A stretch of DNA of 64,000 nt from Hydrogenophaga sp. SL48 (GTDB taxonomy: Bacteria; Pseudomonadota; Gammaproteobacteria; Burkholderiales; Burkholderiaceae_C): positions 3,658,001 to 3,722,000 of the forward strand of contig NZ_CP063400.1 in NCBI RefSeq assembly GCF_021729865.1. Reading direction: 5' to 3'. The position numbers and the translations under genes are program-made. The notes beneath the pieces were generated by a model. The model was not told the origin of the DNA and made no database searches. It was given only the letters and a program-made list of their open reading frames with translations. Positions 48,284-57,351 of the stretch are shown here, one piece after another (position 1 is the stretch's first letter; each line of letters opens with the position of its first letter).

Positions 48284-50343
48284 AGCGCCGGCAATGGCTG
48301 CAGGCGGCGGGCGTCCTGAGTGTGGGCTTTGTGGCGGGTTGCGCGCTGCCGGTGATCCCCCGGCGCCCGGTCGCCGGGCATGCCGACGCGCTCGGCTGGG
48401 TCCGGCACCAGAACGGCCGCTACGAGCTGCTGCTGCCCCGCATCGACATGGGCCAGAACATCGGCACCGCGCTCAAGCAGGTGGCCTGCGACGAGCTGGG
48501 GGTGGACTGGGACCGGGTGACGGTGCGCCAGCCCCACACCCAGCAGATCGCCCGCGTGCGGGCCACGGTGGGCAGCGAGTCGGTGAAGGACTTCGCGCTG
48601 CCGCTGGCCCAGGCCTGCGCCACCCTGCGCGACGCGCTGGCCGCCGGCCACCACACGGGGTCGCGCCGGGCCGAGCCGCGCCCGCTCGGCGAACTGCGGG
48701 CGTTTCAGCCGGGCGCCCGCCATGTCGGCCGGCGCGCGCCGCTGGAGGAAGGGCGCGCCATCGTCACGGGCGCTCCGCTGTACGCGGCGGACGTCCGCCT
48801 GCCGGGCATGGCCTACGGGCGCGTGCTCAGGGCACCGGTCTCGGCCGACCGGCCCTCGCGGCTGACAGGGTGGAACGCGGCCGCGGCCCGGGCGGTGCCC
48901 GGCTGCCTGGCCATCGTCGAGGACGCCCGGCTGACGCAGCGGCTCGCCACGGGCCTGGGCATCGTCGCCCGCACGCCGGGCGCGCTGGACCGCATCGAGG
49001 CCGCGCTGCAACCGCAATGGCAACACGGCGAAAGCTTCACGCAGGCCGACATCGACCGCCTGATCGACGTGGACCGCCACATCGCCGCGGCCAGCCTGTC
49101 GAACCCGGTGCACGGCGACACCATGGACCTCACGGCGCCCTGGGACATCGACTTGCGCATCGACACCCCGATGGCCGCGCACAACGCCATCGAACCGCGC
49201 GCCGCCGTGGCGGCCCGGGGCGCCGACGGCGTGCTCGATGTGTGGGCCGGCACGCAGGACGCCTTTTATGTGCGCGATGTGATCGCCCAGGCCCTCGGCC
49301 TGAACGACACCACCGTGCGGGTCCATGGCCGCCGCGTCGGGGGCGGCTTCGGCGGGCGCACGGTCTGCACCGTCGAACTCGAAGCGGCCGTGCTGGCCCA
49401 GGCCACCGGGCTGCCGGTCAAGGTCCAGTGGACCCGCGCCCAGGAGTACCGGCAGGGTTTCCACCGTCCGCCGTCCAGCCACCGCATCCGGGCGCGCCTG
49501 CGCCACGGCGAGCTGGTGGACTGGTGGCACGCCTTCTCCAGCAGCCACATCCTGTTCACCAACGCCGGCATGCCGGTGTGGATGCAGCGGCTGGCCGACC
49601 TGGTGGGCGACAAGGGCGTGGCCCGGGGCGCCGAACTGCCCTACCGCGCGCAGCGCCGCCGCACCGGGTTTGCCGTGACGCGCCTGCCGGTGTTCACCGG
49701 ACCCTGGCGAGGCCTCGGCGCCGGCCCCAACGCACTGGCCATCGAGTCCGCCGTGGACGAGTGCGCGCGCCTGGCGGGGGTGGACCCGGTGGCGTTCCGG
49801 CTGCGCCACGCGACCGACCCGCGCCTGGCCCGGGTGCTGCAGCGCGTCGCCGACCACGCCCCCGCGGCCCCGGACACGGCGGCGCCCGCCCGCCACGGGC
49901 GCGGGGTGGCCTGCGGCATCTACAAGGCCAGCAGCTACGCGGCCGTGCTGGCCGATGTGCGGGTCGAGCCCGACGGCACGGTGCAGGTGCTGCGCCTGCG
50001 CTGCGCCCACGATTGCGGCACCGTGATCAACCCCGACCAGGTGCGCGCCCAGTGCGAGGGCAACCTGGTCTGGGGCCTGGGCATGGTGCTGCACGACCGC
50101 CTGACGGTGGCCGGCGCACAGATCGGACCCGGCAGCCTGGGCGAGGCGCCGATCCCGACGCTGCGCGAGGTTCCGCCGATGGAGATCGTGCTGGTCGACG
50201 AAAAAGACCCGCCGGCCGGCGCGGGCGAAACCGCCATCGTGGCCGCCGCGGGCGCCATCGCCAACGCCATCCGTGACGCCACCGGCGTGCGCATCACCCG
50301 GTTCCCGCTGGACCCCGCCACGCTCACAATGCGGCCTTCATGA
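48280..50343 (+). CDS. Molybdopterin-binding large subunit of a molybdenum hydroxylase, IorB-like
   Basis: Protein of 687 residues with a twin-arginine-like N-terminus ([14 protein letters not shown], then VAGC, a possible lipobox at about residue 21), so it is probably exported in the folded state to the periplasm or membrane. The molybdenum domain has [12 protein letters not shown] and [17 protein letters not shown] near the middle, and [18 protein letters not shown] near the end with the active-site Glu. It lacks the long N-terminal part of CoxL, as IorB-like subunits do. It overlaps the small subunit gene upstream and the regulator gene downstream. The substrate cannot be told. Confidence 0.82.
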   Translation: MKRRQWLQAAGVLSVGFVAGCALPVIPRRPVAGHADALGWVRHQNGRYELLLPRIDMGQNIGTALKQVACDELGVDWDRVTVRQPHTQQIARVRATVGSESVKDFALPLAQACATLRDALAAGHHTGSRRAEPRPLGELRAFQPGARHVGRRAPLEEGRAIVTGAPLYAADVRLPGMAYGRVLRAPVSADRPSRLTGWNAAAARAVPGCLAIVEDARLTQRLATGLGIVARTPGALDRIEAALQPQWQHGESFTQADIDRLIDVDRHIAAASLSNPVHGDTMDLTAPWDIDLRIDTPMAAHNAIEPRAAVAARGADGVLDVWAGTQDAFYVRDVIAQALGLNDTTVRVHGRRVGGGFGGRTVCTVELEAAVLAQATGLPVKVQWTRAQEYRQGFHRPPSSHRIRARLRHGELVDWWHAFSSSHILFTNAGMPVWMQRLADLVGDKGVARGAELPYRAQRRRTGFAVTRLPVFTGPWRGLGAGPNALAIESAVDECARLAGVDPVAFRLRHATDPRLARVLQRVADHAPAAPDTAAPARHGRGVACGIYKASSYAAVLADVRVEPDGTVQVLRLRCAHDCGTVINPDQVRAQCEGNLVWGLGMVLHDRLTVAGAQIGPGSLGEAPIPTLREVPPMEIVLVDEKDPPAGAGETAIVAAAGAIANAIRDATGVRITRFPLDPATLTMRPS

Positions 50344-51257
50344 ACGACTTCGCTTCGGCCGCCATGATGAAGCTCGTGCGCGACGGGCTCGCCCGCCAGG
50401 GCATCGCGCCACCACCTCCCACGCCCGCGAGGGACGGGCGCGTCGCCCTGGGCGACAAGCAGGCCCTGCTCGCCCGGCTCTGGGCGCAGCACGGCCCCGG
50501 TCCGGTGGCCCGCATCGGCGAGGCCATCCACGGCGTGCAGGACGACCCCACGCTGCGCGCCCTGGTGCTGGCGGTCGACCCCCCGGACCTGCTGGCGCGC
50601 TGGCAGCGGCTGGAGCGCTTCGTGCACTCCCGGCACCGCACCCTAGTCGAGGCGCTGGGGCCGGCGCAGCTGCGGCTGCAGCACGTATCGCTGGCCTCGG
50701 CGCCGGCCCCCGCGCCGGCCGAAGACCTGCTGGTGATCGGACTGCTGGTGGCCCTGTGCGAGCGGGTGCTGGGACAAGGGGTGCGCGCGCGGCCGGTGGG
50801 CGGCCGGCTCTGGCTGCGCCAGCAGGGCCGGTGGCGCGACGGACCCTGGCCCCAGGCGTGGCACACCTGGGAGCTGCACTGGGACCCCGTCGCCAGCGCC
50901 CCCCAGGCCCCCGTGACCGAACCCGTGGCCTCGGACCGCTGGCTGGCGCAGCTGCAGGCCCGGCTGCGCGCCGACCCGGGCCGGCCGTGGCGGGTGGACG
51001 ACCTGGCCCGCGCCTGCGCCCTCTCCGCCCGCAGCCTGCAACGCCACCTCGCGCAGCGCCAGCTGGGCTTTGCCCGCCTGCTGACGGAGGTCCGGGTGCA
51101 GTGCGCGGCCGAGCTGCTGACCCGCAGCGACCTCTCGGTGGCCGAAGTGGGCTACCGCTGCGGTTTTGCCGACCAGCCCCACTTCTCAAGGCACTTCCGT
51201 GGCTGCACCGCCGTGACACCGGCCCGCTACCGCGATCAGTTTTCCCTGGCGCGCTGA
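50340..51257 (+). CDS. AraC-type regulator of the Ior-like hydroxylase
   Basis: A 305-residue protein. The C-terminal double helix-turn-helix begins WRVDDLARACALSARSLQRHLAQRQLGF (about residue 218) and continues SVAEVGYRCGFADQPHFSRHFRGCTAVTPARY, the AraC signature. The N-terminal part (about residues 1-200) shows no recognised ligand domain, but its first 30 residues have SAAMMKLVRDGLARQGI. The ORF overlaps the large subunit stop by 4 bases (ATGA), so it is co-transcribed with the enzyme; autoregulation or regulation of another operon are both possible. Confidence 0.8.
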   Translation: MNDFASAAMMKLVRDGLARQGIAPPPPTPARDGRVALGDKQALLARLWAQHGPGPVARIGEAIHGVQDDPTLRALVLAVDPPDLLARWQRLERFVHSRHRTLVEALGPAQLRLQHVSLASAPAPAPAEDLLVIGLLVALCERVLGQGVRARPVGGRLWLRQQGRWRDGPWPQAWHTWELHWDPVASAPQAPVTEPVASDRWLAQLQARLRADPGRPWRVDDLARACALSARSLQRHLAQRQLGFARLLTEVRVQCAAELLTRSDLSVAEVGYRCGFADQPHFSRHFRGCTAVTPARYRDQFSLAR

Positions 51258-51282
51258 GACCGGCGCGCGGCCCGGGCCGACC

Positions 51283-52176
51283 TCAGTCGAAGCGCCAGTC
51301 GGCCCCCACGGCCTGCCCGACCTTCAGCACCAGGCCATCGCCTTCCAGCACGATGGCGTTCATGCCGAACGTGATCGCGCCGTCCAGGCGCGGGTCGGCC
51401 CGGTAGGCCTGCATCGCGTCGCCCACGGCGGGGGTGGACGTGGCGGTGGCCGGGTCGATGTTGGGGATGGGGCAGCGCGCGCAGGGCTTCACGTTCTCCA
51501 GCGCCGCCACACCGTCGTCGGCCTGCACGCGCCAGGCACCGATGCGGTCTTCGTCGTGGGACTCGACGCCCGACAGCACGATGTTGGGCCGGAAACGCCG
51601 CAGGTCCACCGGCGTCTCACCCGCCTTCGCCAGCCGCGCATTGAGTTCGTCCAGCGAGGCGGTGCTGGTCACCAGCACACCGAAACCGTCGGCGAACTGC
51701 GTCAGCGACTCCCGTCCGCCGGTCCATTTCAGGCTGCACAAGCGCTTCACCTCGGGGTCGAAGCGGGCCAGGCGCAGGCGCTTCAGGTCGGCCGGCGCGT
51801 CCGGCCCGAGAAAGTCGCTGAACCACTGGGCCGCCAGGTCGCCCATGTCCCAGGCCTCAACGGTGTCGTCCCAGACCCGCACGGTCAGCGGCGACTCGGC
51901 GGCGTCCAGCGCCAGGTGCAGGGCCAGCATGCCCGGCGCGCGCAGCACCAGCTGCCCCATGCGGAACGACGGCTGGATCAGCGCCATGCGCGGCAGCTCG
52001 CGCTGGGTCACGAACTCGCCTTGCGCATCCACCACCATCCAGCTGCGGTCCCATTCCAGCCCGGTGGGCGTGAGCACGGCCTGGTCCAGCGCCACGCCGG
52101 CGCAGGATTTGACGGGGTAGACCCAGAGCTGGTGGATGCGGGCTGAGACGTCGGCGGCGTTGAAATCAAAGGTCAT
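51283..52176 (-). CDS. MOSC-domain protein with N-terminal beta-barrel (YcbX/mARC-like)
   Basis: Protein of 297 residues with the MOSC N-terminal barrel (IHQLWVYPVKSCAGVALDQAVLTPTGLEWDRSWMVVD, residues about 14-50) and the MOSC domain (LKRLRL...KPCARCPIPNIDPATA). The Cys in KPCARC is the conserved Mo-binding residue in mARC/YcbX, which reduce N-hydroxylated compounds with the molybdenum cofactor. No ferredoxin domain is fused. The start at 52176 gives MTFDFNAADV. It lies next to the Ior-like cluster, convergent with its regulator, and diverges from the FAD monooxygenase gene. Confidence 0.85.
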   Translation of the reverse strand: MTFDFNAADVSARIHQLWVYPVKSCAGVALDQAVLTPTGLEWDRSWMVVDAQGEFVTQRELPRMALIQPSFRMGQLVLRAPGMLALHLALDAAESPLTVRVWDDTVEAWDMGDLAAQWFSDFLGPDAPADLKRLRLARFDPEVKRLCSLKWTGGRESLTQFADGFGVLVTSTASLDELNARLAKAGETPVDLRRFRPNIVLSGVESHDEDRIGAWRVQADDGVAALENVKPCARCPIPNIDPATATSTPAVGDAMQAYRADPRLDGAITFGMNAIVLEGDGLVLKVGQAVGADWRFD

Positions 52177-52245
52177 GGCAGTGAGCAGAAGGGAGACAAG
52201 CGGGCGCGGGCAGGCGAAATTGTGACCTGCTCCTAAAATCCCCCC

Positions 52246-53412
52246 ATGGCGATCACCCCCACCCCTGCGGCCGGCACCCGGCGATTCGATGTCTGCATCC
52301 GGGGCGCCGGCGTGGTGGGGCAGACGCTGGCGCTGCTGCTGGCGCGCGAGCGCCTGCGGGTGGCCCTGGTCGGCACACCGCGTCCGGCCCACGCCGGCAC
52401 CGACGTGCGCGCCTACGCGCTCAACGCCGCCGCCAAGGACCTGCTCAGCTCGCTGCGCGCCTGGCCCGACGACGGCGACGTCACCGACGCCGCGCCCAGC
52501 GTGACCCCGGTGGGCCGCATGGCCGTGTGGGGCGACGACGGTGGCGAGCTGAACTTCTCCGCCGCCGACCAGCGCAGCGAAGCCCTGTCGTGGATCGTGG
52601 ACGTGCCGGCGCTGGAGCGCCGCCTGGCCAACGCGGTGCGCTTCCAGGGCTCGGTCGAATGCCTGACCGAACCCGTTCCCGCAGCCCTGACGGTGGTCTG
52701 CGAAGGCAAACGCAGCAGCACCCGCGACGAGCTCGGCCTGGAGTTCGAGGTCAAGCCCTACCCGCACAAAGCCATCGCGGCGCGCCTGCGCTGCGCCCAG
52801 CCCCACGGCGGCGTCGCGCGGCAGTGGTTTTCGCAGGGCGAGATCATGGCGCTGCTGCCGCTGGAAGGGGACACGGGGAACTCTGTGGCGCTGGTCTGGT
52901 CTGTCCCTGTTCAGCAGGCCGACACCTGGCTCGCGGCCGACGCCCAAGCGCTGGCCGACGCGGTGCAGACCCGTTGCGGTCAGGCGCTGGGCGAGATGCA
53001 GCTGCAGGGGCCGGCCCAGGCCTGGCCCCTGGAACTGTCTCGCGCCCGCCGCTGGATCGCGCGCACGCCGCAGGGCAGCGTGGCGCTGGCCGGTGACGCG
53101 GCCCACGCCATGCACCCGCTGGCCGGGCAAGGCCTCAACGTCGGCCTGGCCGACGTGGCCGAGCTGGCCCGGGTGATCCACGAGCGGGAGTACTGGCGCG
53201 AGTTGGGCGACCTGAAGCTGCTGCGGCGCTACGAGCGCGCGCGGCAGGCCGAGGTCGGCGCCATGGGCTGGCTGACCGACGGCCTGTTCGGCCTGTTCGG
53301 TCAGGCCGACACGCGCGTCCAGGCGCTGCGCAACTGGGGCATGAGCGGTGTGGACCGCCTGGGACCGCTGAAACACTGGCTGGCCCGCCAGGCCATGGGG
53401 CAGGCGGGCTGA
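52246..53412 (+). CDS. FAD-dependent monooxygenase (UbiH/UbiF/VisC family)
   Basis: Flavin hydroxylase of 388 residues, of the family that hydroxylates the ring in ubiquinone synthesis. The Rossmann block is CIRGAGVVGQTLALLLARE (residues about 17-35) and the second FAD motif GDAAHAMHPLAGQGLNVGLADVAEL at about 283-307. The NADPH-linked DG motif is degenerate. Paralogues (UbiH, UbiF, UbiI, VisC) cannot be told apart by eye. It lies 45 bases before dsbC on the same strand. Confidence 0.82.
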   Translation: MAITPTPAAGTRRFDVCIRGAGVVGQTLALLLARERLRVALVGTPRPAHAGTDVRAYALNAAAKDLLSSLRAWPDDGDVTDAAPSVTPVGRMAVWGDDGGELNFSAADQRSEALSWIVDVPALERRLANAVRFQGSVECLTEPVPAALTVVCEGKRSSTRDELGLEFEVKPYPHKAIAARLRCAQPHGGVARQWFSQGEIMALLPLEGDTGNSVALVWSVPVQQADTWLAADAQALADAVQTRCGQALGEMQLQGPAQAWPLELSRARRWIARTPQGSVALAGDAAHAMHPLAGQGLNVGLADVAELARVIHEREYWRELGDLKLLRRYERARQAEVGAMGWLTDGLFGLFGQADTRVQALRNWGMSGVDRLGPLKHWLARQAMGQAG

Positions 53413-53457
53413 TCCGCCCGCTGGGCTTTTTTCAACTTTCGCGCCTCGGGCGTCAAC

Positions 53458-54171
53458 ATGAACCTCTTCAAAACCTCCCTGGTGGCGCTGCTCACCACCC
53501 TGGCTCTCGGCGCTGCCGCCCAGGAAGCCACCATCCGCAAGAACCTCACCGAGCGCCTGCCCAAGCTGCCGGCCATCGACGAGATCAGCAAGACGCCGAT
53601 GGACGGCCTGTACGAGGTGCGCATCAACCAGAGCGAAATCTTCTACACCGACGCCGCCGGCAACTTCCTGATCCAGGGCAACCTGATCGACACCAAGGCC
53701 CAGGAAGACCTGACGGAAAAGCGGCTCGCGAAGCTGACCGAGATCGACTTCAAGGACCTGCCGATGAAGGACGCGTTCACCATCGTGCGCGGCAACGGCA
53801 AGCGCAAGCTGGCGGTGTTCGAAGACCCCAACTGCGGCTACTGCAAGCGCTTCGAGCGCGACCTGGCCAAAATCGACAACATCACGGTGCACGTGTTCCT
53901 CTACCCGATCCTGAGCCAGGACTCGGCCGACAAGTCGCGCAACATCTGGTGCGCCAAAGACAAGGGCAAGGCCTTCCTCGACTGGATGGTCAAGGACGTC
54001 ACCCCGCCCGCCGCGACCTGCGACACCTCCGCCGTGGCCCGCAACTTCGAGTTCGGCAAGAAGTCCCGCATCACCGGCACCCCGACCCTGATCTTCGCCA
54101 ACGGCACGCGCGTGCCGGGCGCGGTGGACGCCGCCCGCATCGAGAAGCTGCTGGCCGAAGCCAAGCCCTGA
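53458..54171 (+). CDS. dsbC: Thiol:disulfide interchange protein DsbC
   Basis: Periplasmic disulfide isomerase (237 residues). A signal peptide ends near residue 21 (LGAAA-QE). An N-terminal dimerisation domain leads to the thioredoxin domain with the active site CGYC at C126-C129 (FEDPNCGYCKRF). A second Cys pair lies in NIWCAKDKG and ATCDTS, as in DsbC. GTPTLIFANGTRVPGA holds the cis-proline. Confidence 0.93.
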   Translation: MNLFKTSLVALLTTLALGAAAQEATIRKNLTERLPKLPAIDEISKTPMDGLYEVRINQSEIFYTDAAGNFLIQGNLIDTKAQEDLTEKRLAKLTEIDFKDLPMKDAFTIVRGNGKRKLAVFEDPNCGYCKRFERDLAKIDNITVHVFLYPILSQDSADKSRNIWCAKDKGKAFLDWMVKDVTPPAATCDTSAVARNFEFGKKSRITGTPTLIFANGTRVPGAVDAARIEKLLAEAKP

Positions 54172-54188
54172 ACCGCACCCGCCGCCCG

Positions 54189-54665
54189 ATGACGACCGCC
54201 CTGCACGATCCCGACGACACCGCCCTCGCCACCACGCTGGGTCACGCTGGCCTGATTCCCTTCGCGCTGCTCGCCGCCCTGCTCTGGCTGGTGAACGCCG
54301 ACCTGCTGCCCTGGGTGTCCATGGCGCTGGCGGCCTACGCCGCGCTCATCGTCTCGTTCCTCGGCGGCATTCACTGGGGCATCGGCTGGATGGCGGGCCA
54401 CGTCGCCGCCGCGCGCGGCGACACGCCGCACCACCGCCAGCGCAACCACTTCCTCTGGGGCTTCGTGCCCTCGCTGCTGGCCTGGCCCGGCCTGCTGATG
54501 CCGGCTTTTGCGGGGCTGGCCTGGCTGGGTTTCGTGCTCGTCCTCTGTTACCTCGTCGACCGCACGCTCTACGCCCGGGCCGGCCTGCAGGCCTGGCTCA
54601 CGCTGCGCTTCCGCCTCTCGGCCATCGCGGCGCTGTGCTGCTTCATCGGCGCGGGGGCACTGTGA
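54189..54665 (+). CDS. DUF3429 membrane protein
   Basis: Integral membrane protein of 158 residues and DUF3429 type, with no known function. The segments include GLIPFALLAALLWLVN, AALIVSFLGGIHWGIGWMAG, the phrase FLWGFVPSLLAWPGLLMPAF and LAWLGFVLVLCYLVDR. The start at 54189 is chosen after the dsbC stop. The next gene overlaps its stop as GTGA, so translation is probably coupled. Confidence 0.78.
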   Translation: MTTALHDPDDTALATTLGHAGLIPFALLAALLWLVNADLLPWVSMALAAYAALIVSFLGGIHWGIGWMAGHVAAARGDTPHHRQRNHFLWGFVPSLLAWPGLLMPAFAGLAWLGFVLVLCYLVDRTLYARAGLQAWLTLRFRLSAIAALCCFIGAGAL

Positions 54666-56512
54666 GCACGCCCCCCCGCAAGACGGCACGTCGCCGCGCC
54701 GCCGCCGAGACCGCGCTGCGCTACCGCGTCGAGGTGCTGAGCCTCCAGGCGCACCTGTTCGCGGTCACGCTGGAGATCGACCACCCCGCCGCGAAACAGC
54801 GGGTGGCCCTGCCGGTGTGGATTCCGGGCAGCTACCTGGTGCGCGAGTTTTCACAACACCTGCAGCGGCTGACCGCGAGCCAGGGGGGTGAGACGCTGCA
54901 CGCGCGCCAGCTGGACAAACACCGCTGGGAGATTGAAACCCAGGGCGACACCGGCGGCCCGCAGACGCTGACCGTGCGCTGCGAGATCTACGCCTTCGAC
55001 GCCTCGGTGCGCACCGCCTTCCTCGACGGCACGCGCGGTTTTTTCAACGCCACCAGCCTGTGCCTGATGGTGCCGGGCCGGGAAGACGAGCCCTGCGCCC
55101 TGGACATCGCGCCCGGGCAGGCGCCCGCCGGCTGGCACATCGCCACCGGTTTGCGCGCCGAGCAGGTGGATGCGCAGGGTTTCGGCCGCTACATCGCCAA
55201 CGACTACGACGAACTCGCCGATGCGCCGGTCGAGATGGGCAGCCACTGGCACGGCGGGTTCGTGGCCTGCGGCGTGCCGCACCGTTTCGTGGTCAGTGGC
55301 GCGGGCCCCTGGTTCGACGGCCAGCGCCTGCTGGACGACACGCGCCGCATCTGCGAAGAACAGATCCGCTTCTGGCACGGCGACGGCGCCCCGCCATTTG
55401 CCGACTACCTCTTCATGCTGCACGCCAGCGCCGACGGCTACGGCGGTCTGGAGCACCGCAACTCCACGGCCCTCATCGCGCAGCGCAGCGACCTGCCGAA
55501 ACTGACCGACAGCCCGGACAAACCGCCCGCCCTGAAGGCCACCGACGGCTACACCACCCTGCTGGGCCTGATCAGCCACGAGTACTTCCACACCTGGAAC
55601 GTCAAGCGCCTGCGCCCGGCGGAGTTCAAGCGCCACGACTACACGCGCGAAAACCACACCGAGCTGCTCTGGTTCTTCGAGGGATTCACCAGCTACTACG
55701 ACGACCTGTTCCTGCGCCGCGCCGGCCTGATCGACGACACCTGTTACCTGCAGCTGGTGAGCAAGACCATCAACCAGGTGCAGCAGAGCCCCGGCCGCCT
55801 GGTGCAGAGCGCGGCCCAGGCCAGCTTCGACGCCTGGACCAAGTACTACCGCATCGGCGAGAACACGCCCAACGCCACGGTCAGCTACTACACCAAGGGT
55901 GCGCTGATCGCGATGTGCTTCGACCTGACGCTGCGCACCGAGGGCCGGCATTCGCTCGACGACGTGATGCGCGCGCTCTGGCAACGCACCGGGGGCGGCC
56001 CCATGCGCGAAGCCGACGTGTCCACGGTGCTCAAACGCCTGGGAGGCCGCAGCTTCGCGACCGAGCTGAGCGACTGGGTGCACGGCACCGACGCCCTGCC
56101 GCTGACCCGCCTGCTGGAGCAACAGGGTGCCAAGGTGCACCAGGAAAAGACCCCGCTCGCGCAGCGCCTGGGCCTGCGGGTGTCAGAAAACGGCGGGCTG
56201 GTGCTCAAGAACGTGTTGCGCGGTGGTGCCGCCGAAGCGGCCGGCATGGCCGCGGGTGACGAGTGGCTGGGCATCGAGTTCGCGCCCACCCGGCGCGGCG
56301 GCGAAGTGGAAGCCTGGCGCGTGCGCCGTCTCGACGAGGTGGCGATGCTGCGCGGTCAGCGCACCCAGCTCACCGCCCTGATCTCGCGAGACGGGCGCCT
56401 GCTGCGCTGTCCGCTGACATGGCCCGGCGAGGAACAGGCCGTGCGCCTGTCGGTGGGCGATGCTCCGCGGCTGGCCCGGTGGCTGGCGAAGACCGCTACT
56501 GCGACGCCGTGA
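54662..56512 (+). CDS. M61 family zinc metallopeptidase with PDZ domain
   Basis: Metallopeptidase of 616 residues, related to glycyl aminopeptidase. The zinc-binding HEYFH is at residues 306-310 (ISHEYFHTWNVKRLRP) with the distal Glu E340 in WFFEGFTSYYDD. The N-terminal part is beta-rich (WIPGSYLVREFSQHLQRL is a family block) and the C-terminal PDZ-like region has NGGLVLKNVLRGGAAEAAGMAAGDEWLG (about residues 508-535). No signal peptide is visible in the chosen start, a GTG at 54662 overlapping the previous gene. Other starts would remove conserved sequence. Confidence 0.9.
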   Translation: MSTPPRKTARRRAAAETALRYRVEVLSLQAHLFAVTLEIDHPAAKQRVALPVWIPGSYLVREFSQHLQRLTASQGGETLHARQLDKHRWEIETQGDTGGPQTLTVRCEIYAFDASVRTAFLDGTRGFFNATSLCLMVPGREDEPCALDIAPGQAPAGWHIATGLRAEQVDAQGFGRYIANDYDELADAPVEMGSHWHGGFVACGVPHRFVVSGAGPWFDGQRLLDDTRRICEEQIRFWHGDGAPPFADYLFMLHASADGYGGLEHRNSTALIAQRSDLPKLTDSPDKPPALKATDGYTTLLGLISHEYFHTWNVKRLRPAEFKRHDYTRENHTELLWFFEGFTSYYDDLFLRRAGLIDDTCYLQLVSKTINQVQQSPGRLVQSAAQASFDAWTKYYRIGENTPNATVSYYTKGALIAMCFDLTLRTEGRHSLDDVMRALWQRTGGGPMREADVSTVLKRLGGRSFATELSDWVHGTDALPLTRLLEQQGAKVHQEKTPLAQRLGLRVSENGGLVLKNVLRGGAAEAAGMAAGDEWLGIEFAPTRRGGEVEAWRVRRLDEVAMLRGQRTQLTALISRDGRLLRCPLTWPGEEQAVRLSVGDAPRLARWLAKTATATP

Positions 56513-56565
56513 GCACGGCCACGCTCACTGTTCCAGTGAGGCCTGGAAGCCTGTCCGACGCCAGA

Positions 56566-56656
56566 ACCCGTGCAGCCCAGGGCAGCGCCGGGCCGGCTCT
56601 GCCGGACGGTGGTGACGCCCCCTGGGGGTAGCGCGAGGCGCTGCGGGGGGCATCCA
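56566..56656 (-). repeat. Dispersed intergenic repeat, copy D (reverse orientation)
   Basis: Read on the minus strand it starts just after the stop of the 56659-57222 gene: CCCCCCGCAGCGCCTCGCG, ACCCCC-AGGGGG-CGTC, CCGTCCGGCAGAGCCGG, CCCGGCGCTGCCCTGGGCTG. The order of blocks is the same as in copies A-C. Confidence 0.7.
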
Positions 56657-56658
56657 CG

Positions 56659-57222
56659 TCAGTGGGTGGGCAGGCGCGGCACCACGTCCGCGTCAAAACG
56701 CTGCACCGTGGCGGCGCTGCGGTGGTTTTTCAGACCCTCCCGGATGCGCGGCAACTGGTCGCGCAACTCGACCGCGGTCTTGCACGCTTCGACGCGGATG
56801 GCCAGCGCTTCGCCCGGGGGCCCCACCTGGTCGTTGATGAAGCGCACCACAAGCCGACGGGCGTCGGCAAAGGAGAGGGGCGGTGAGACCACGGGAGCCG
56901 CGGGCGCGGCATCGACCGTCGGCACGGCCCCCGCTGCAGGGGGGGACTGCCGCGCACCCTGGACCCGGGTGTCGCTGACCGGCAGCGGTTCACGAAACGG
57001 CGCGGGCGGCTCGGGCGCAGCGATCCAGCCGTGGGCCAGCAGCTGCTCCAGCAGGTCGGCTCCACCCCCCAGGCCCGCGCTGAGCTTGTCCAGCTCGGAC
57101 CGGCTGCGCTGGCCGTCGACCATGATGAGCACGGATCGAAGTCGTGGACCGAGTTCGGGCACCCGTCGTGCCAACGCGTCCCGACCCTTGTCGGTTTTCA
57201 CAAGCAAGGTATTTTTTTCCAT
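56659..57222 (-). CDS. Hypothetical protein
   Basis: A 187-residue protein with no family recognised. The start at 57222 gives MEKNTLLVKTDKGRDALARR; the frame is open further upstream but without similarity. The first 70 residues (LRSVLIMVDGQRSRSELDKL, DLLEQLLAHGWI) look like a small winged-helix type fold common in Burkholderiales proteins of unknown role. A Pro/Ala-rich linker (about residues 75-120) leads to a helical C-terminal part (ADARRLVVRFINDQVGPPGEAL, VELRDQLPRIREGLKNHR). It is separated from paaK by 129 bases and may be independent. Confidence 0.5.
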   Translation of the reverse strand: MEKNTLLVKTDKGRDALARRVPELGPRLRSVLIMVDGQRSRSELDKLSAGLGGGADLLEQLLAHGWIAAPEPPAPFREPLPVSDTRVQGARQSPPAAGAVPTVDAAPAAPVVSPPLSFADARRLVVRFINDQVGPPGEALAIRVEACKTAVELRDQLPRIREGLKNHRSAATVQRFDADVVPRLPTH

Positions 57223-57351
57223 GAGACCCCAACCAATCGCTTGCACTGTACTGGCAGCGCCCTCGTTTGGACAGCGGGGTTTCACCTGTGGTCTTTCGCC
57301 CTAGGCGGTCCGGCCAGCATGGTCTCTCGACCCGACCGCCCCACGCCGCAC

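Noticed and set aside
51268..51279. CGGCCCGGGCCG palindrome between the AraC-type and MOSC genes as a terminator
   Set aside because: It has no loop and no T-rich tail on either strand.
51283..53892. N-terminal extension of the MOSC gene frame to 869 codons
   Set aside because: The extra part lies antisense to the FAD monooxygenase; family similarity begins at 52176.
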